From the IMG/VR virus record IMGVR_UViG_3300022836_000569, positions 1 through 36,614 of that record: a stretch of 36,614 bases of DNA; one strand, written 5' to 3'. Below, in pieces: positions 36,195 through 36,614 of this stretch (positions are counted from its first letter, which is position 1; each line of letters opens with the position of its first letter). A program made the position numbers and the translations under genes. This DNA comes from a virus. The notes beneath the pieces are model-generated. The model was not told the origin of the DNA. It was given only the letters and a program-made list of their open reading frames with translations, and did no database searches.

Positions 36195-36614
36195 ATGGCA
36201 CAGCCTGCCAATAACGTGATCCGGCTCTCAGAGCGCCGCCTGATCGTACAAATGATCAGGTTCATTGACGCTGACCCGCGCTTGCAGCTTGCCTTGCTGG
36301 AGTGGCTGCAGCTCGCCGAGACGAATCACCTCGGGGTGCTGTCCAACCCGACGATCTGCGGCCGCCGCGCGCTAATTTTCAAGCGAGATACTGGGCGCCT
36401 GGTGAACGAGGAGTTTCTTCGGTCTCGAATGGAGCGCGCGGAGCAACGGATCGAGCTTGGAAGGGCGCTATTGGAAGCGGTCGGACCAGTGGATCGCCCG
36501 CGCTCCGTTCAGTTTACGTCGGCCACGGACAGCGCGGTTCACGGCCAGCTCGTCCTGCTTCCCGTAGGGGTCGAGGGCGTGGCGCTGAACATAATGCGGG
36601 TCGCGCAATGGTAA
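36195..36614 (+). CDS. Unknown protein between the repressor and the left genome end
   Basis: The 139-residue protein follows the repressor by 38 bases on the same strand and ends with the last base of the window. It is mainly helical at the N terminus (SERRLIVQMIRFIDADPRLQ, LALLEWLQLAETNH), with a basic middle (GRRALIFKRDTGRL), a second helical pair (FLRSRMERAEQRIELGRALL) and a beta-like C terminus. Genes here are expressed in the lysogen in related phages, so immunity, superinfection exclusion or defence are possible. No family recognised. Confidence 0.65.
   Translation: MAQPANNVIRLSERRLIVQMIRFIDADPRLQLALLEWLQLAETNHLGVLSNPTICGRRALIFKRDTGRLVNEEFLRSRMERAEQRIELGRALLEAVGPVDRPRSVQFTSATDSAVHGQLVLLPVGVEGVALNIMRVAQW

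Noticed and set aside
1-36614. tRNA genes, rRNA, insertion sequences, integrase or plasmid origin
   Set aside because: None were recognised by eye; recombination is explained by the DDE transposase, and no tyrosine or serine integrase motif was found.

Overview
The window is an essentially complete transposable (Mu-like) prophage from a high-GC host, most plausibly an alphaproteobacterium. The host guess rests on the uniformly GC-rich sequence and on memory of RcapMu/B3-type siphophages; no host gene lies in the window. It begins on the last base of one phage gene and ends on the last base of another, so the terminal repeats, the attL/attR junctions and any host DNA lie just outside. By Mu convention the genome reads right to left.

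Right end (36.6-31.8 kb): an unknown gene and a c-type repressor read rightward. Across an operator-rich gap, the early operon runs leftward: ner-like regulator, ParB-like protein, unknown HTH-like protein, MuA transposase with an intact DDE triad, and MuB ATPase. Early/middle region (30.8-26.8 kb): about a dozen short, mostly overlapping genes, including DUF3164, GemA, a DnaA domain IV-like protein and a Mor-type activator. Lysis (26.7-25.2 kb): M15 endolysin, a holin-like membrane protein, small proteins and a DksA/TraR zinc finger. Packaging and head (25.2-15.1 kb): gp25/gp26-like proteins, small and large terminase, portal, MuF-type morphogenesis protein with an extra C-terminal domain, a 0.5 kb central non-coding gap, protease/scaffold I, decoration protein, major capsid T, gp35, gp36 and G. 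Tail (15.1-1.7 kb): terminator-like protein, tube protein, two chaperone frames joined by a probable -1 frameshift, a 1938-residue tape measure, tip proteins, a LamG-like protein and a DUF4376-like protein. No contractile sheath is present, so this is a Mu-type head and transposition core on a long siphovirus tail.

The left end (1.5-0 kb), where Mu carries com-mom, holds a clear Com homologue, a 49-residue coupled protein and an ABC-ATPase/GNAT fusion in the mom position. This is the best candidate for an unusual system, a Mom-like DNA-modification cassette with an added ATPase.

Proposed working: repressor and Ner compete at the c/ner operators. Early genes drive replicative transposition and Mor then turns on the lysis and structural genes. 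Two near-identical dyads (GGTGAC-N4-GTCACC) occur in the window where Mu has Plys and PI. The central gap, near the genome midpoint, carries five CGTTTAA motifs and sits where Mu has its strong gyrase site. The parB-like gene contains two perfect palindromes 33 bp apart centre to centre. These regulatory assignments are inferences from position and sequence symmetry.
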